Part shown: piece after piece, positions 20,059-21,242 of the stretch
How positions within the stretch are numbered: the first letter of the stretch is position 1
Layout of the letters: each line of letters opens with the position of its first letter
DNA from: Bacteroidales bacterium
GTDB lineage: Bacteria; Bacteroidota; Bacteroidia; Bacteroidales; UBA932
Direction: 5' to 3'
Length of the DNA: 21,242 bases
Assembly (NCBI GenBank): GCA_024681565.1
Contig: JAILAO010000068.1
Location: 1-21,242, forward strand
Translations under genes and position numbers: made by a program
Notes under the pieces: model-generated
Databases searched by the model: none
The model's input: the letters and a program-made list of their open reading frames with translations, nothing else
Told to the model about the DNA's origin: nothing

Positions 20059-21242
20059 TTATCTTCCGCCACCGCCGTGGCCGCCGCCGCTGAAGCCGCC
20101 GCCACCGCCGAAGGAAGTTCCTCCGCCGAAGCCGCCCGAACTGCCGCCCGAATAAGTGGAATTCACATAGGAGCGGTTGGCGCTCGTGATGGCGTTTGAC
20201 AGATGCTGCATTGAGTAAAGTACGCTGTTGATGGTGGTATAGTCATATCCGATGGCCTGTTCAAAGAGCACCGGATCGATGTCCTTCAGTTGTTTGACCA
20301 CTTTGTCCGCAATGCCGAAGAGCGTGCCGTAAACCAGGTATTCCTGCCACAGGTGTACTTCTACGGTCTCGCGTTCCCGGGTAAGCGTGAAGTCCTCAAG
20401 ATATTTCTTGAATCCGAGCAGCTGCTGTGTCTCCTTTTGTCCGGCAGGGGTGAACCACTTGTTATCAGACATCCATCCTTTTCCCTTGAAAAGTTCAACG
20501 CCCTGCAGTCCGATCTTGTTGGTCCAGCTATAGAGCCTTTCCTTGTGCCTTCTGGACCAGGTCGAGAATTCTGTGTCCTGCAGGACGACATCCTCTCCGC
20601 TGGCTTCCAGCATCATACTCCACAGGTCCTGCGCGATGGAATCCGGCGCTTCCTTGCCCGGTGTACCATCCTCCCAGGGCCGTTGTCTGGATCCTGCACG
20701 CTCCTTGCCGGCAAAGGTGATCTCGACCTTGCCGTCAGCGCTTTTACGTACATCCAGATAGCCTTTGTAGATCATCCTGAGGATTTCTGCGGCGGCGAGT
20801 GCGTTGTTTTTATGGTCCATGCCGAGACGCATCAGGGCATAGTCTGCTGCAATCAGTTCTCCGTCCATCGGGATGTCGCGGTACCAGGTGATTCTTCCTT
20901 CCGTTGTACCCAGGAGGCGTTTCTTCGTCCGTTTGCTGACTTTCCCGCTGCCGACCATATACACTTTGCGCATGCCCAGGAACATGACCAGGGCTGTAAA
21001 GAACAAGGCGATCCCATCTGCGACCGGGTCGCTTTCTTCTTCTTCTCCGAAATCCGCCCCTTCCATCGCACGGTCCAGAACGTCGCTGAAGTCACGTTCC
21101 TGGATGCTCGGAGACTGGAAAAGTCCTTTCTCGAAACGGAGCAGCGTGATAACGGAGCTTTTGTATTGGAAAGGTTCGGTGGATTCATAGACGATCTTGC
21201 CGTCATCGAAAGCGACGTTCCCGTAGAATCCGTAACCCCAGG
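20059..21242 (-). CDS. DUF2207 family membrane protein, C-terminal part (runs off right edge)
   Basis: The frame is open from the right window edge to a TAA at 20059-20061, giving 393 visible residues without the N-terminus. It starts in WGYGFYGNVAFDDGKIVYE and contains MEGADFGEEEE, a membrane segment at about visible residues 73-97 (DGIALFFTALVMFLGM), and then a soluble cytoplasmic-type region with ALMRLGMDHKNNALAAAEIL and GLQGVELFKGKGWM. The last 30 residues are a Gly/Ser-rich tail ending GGHGGGGR. This layout is that of predicted DUF2207 membrane proteins, whose function is not established. An internal ATG at 21066 is not the start. It is the first visible gene of the probable DUF2207-GH2-DUF362 unit; its promoter is outside the window. 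Confidence 0.85.
   Translation of the reverse strand, partial: WGYGFYGNVAFDDGKIVYESTEPFQYKSSVITLLRFEKGLFQSPSIQERDFSDVLDRAMEGADFGEEEESDPVADGIALFFTALVMFLGMRKVYMVGSGKVSKRTKKRLLGTTEGRITWYRDIPMDGELIAADYALMRLGMDHKNNALAAAEILRMIYKGYLDVRKSADGKVEITFAGKERAGSRQRPWEDGTPGKEAPDSIAQDLWSMMLEASGEDVVLQDTEFSTWSRRHKERLYSWTNKIGLQGVELFKGKGWMSDNKWFTPAGQKETQQLLGFKKYLEDFTLTRERETVEVHLWQEYLVYGTLFGIADKVVKQLKDIDPVLFEQAIGYDYTTINSVLYSMQHLSNAITSANRSYVNSTYSGGSSGGFGGGTSFGGGGGFSGGGHGGGGR

Noticed and set aside
20100..20150. GC-rich repeat at the DUF2207 3' end as a CRISPR or tandem array
   Set aside because: It is simply codons of the Gly/Ser-rich tail typical of the family, with no regular spacer-repeat structure.
17900..20155. 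751-codon open frame on the plus strand opposite GH2
   Set aside because: Antisense shadow of the GH2 gene; ends in a proline run that is the reverse of the glycine-rich DUF2207 tail.

Overview
The window is chromosomal DNA that looks like a GC-rich member of the Bacteroidales (Bacteroidota). Evidence for this is a six-gene Na+-NQR operon of the Bacteroides type, promoter-like sites with the Bacteroidota -7 box TAnnTTTG (or TAnnTTCG) and a TTTG/TTG box 19-20 bp upstream, few Shine-Dalgarno sequences, lipoprotein-rich secreted proteins, and a secreted GH2 glycosidase beside a DUF362 protein. Genus cannot be fixed from the sequence alone. No rRNA, tRNA, CRISPR array, insertion sequence or phage gene was seen.

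Layout. 1-191 (minus) holds the probable first 63 codons of a lipoprotein gene leaving the window, with its own promoter inside a long inverted repeat. 285-6054 (minus) is the complete nqrABCDEF operon for the sodium-pumping NADH:quinone oxidoreductase. A 74-bp divergent gap separates it from a UvrD/PcrA helicase (6129-8495, plus). A promoter at 8505-8535 precedes a tightly packed trio: a YqeY/GatB-like protein, a Nif3-like metal protein and an acyl-ACP thioesterase. This trio ends at a strong bidirectional terminator (10551-10585) shared with the convergent strand. From there to the right end all genes are on the minus strand. Reading in transcription order from the right edge they are a DUF2207 membrane protein (cut by the window), a secreted GH2 beta-galactosidase-like enzyme, a secreted fusion of a beta-propeller with a DUF362 domain, a terminator, recG, and an S9-family lipoprotein peptidase overlapping recG by 4 bp.

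How the genes work together. NqrA-F form one respiratory Na+ pump, and all cofactor-binding residues checked are present: four NqrF cysteines, two cysteines each in NqrD and NqrE, and flavinylation threonines in NqrB and NqrC. UvrD/PcrA and RecG are DNA repair and fork-processing helicases. The DUF2207, GH2 and propeller-DUF362 genes look like one short transcription unit for envelope or glycan work.

The most unusual signal is in recG. A palindromic element of about 139 bp (13681-13819), with long imperfect terminal inverted repeats, lies in frame inside the gene. It coincides almost exactly with a 46-residue segment absent from ordinary RecG proteins, between helicase motif II (DEQH) and motif III (TATP). 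It resembles in concept the protein-coding palindromic elements of Rickettsia. A second strong inverted repeat (162-216) surrounds the putative start and -7 box of the lipoprotein gene. Two terminator hairpins run directly into the promoter of the following gene.
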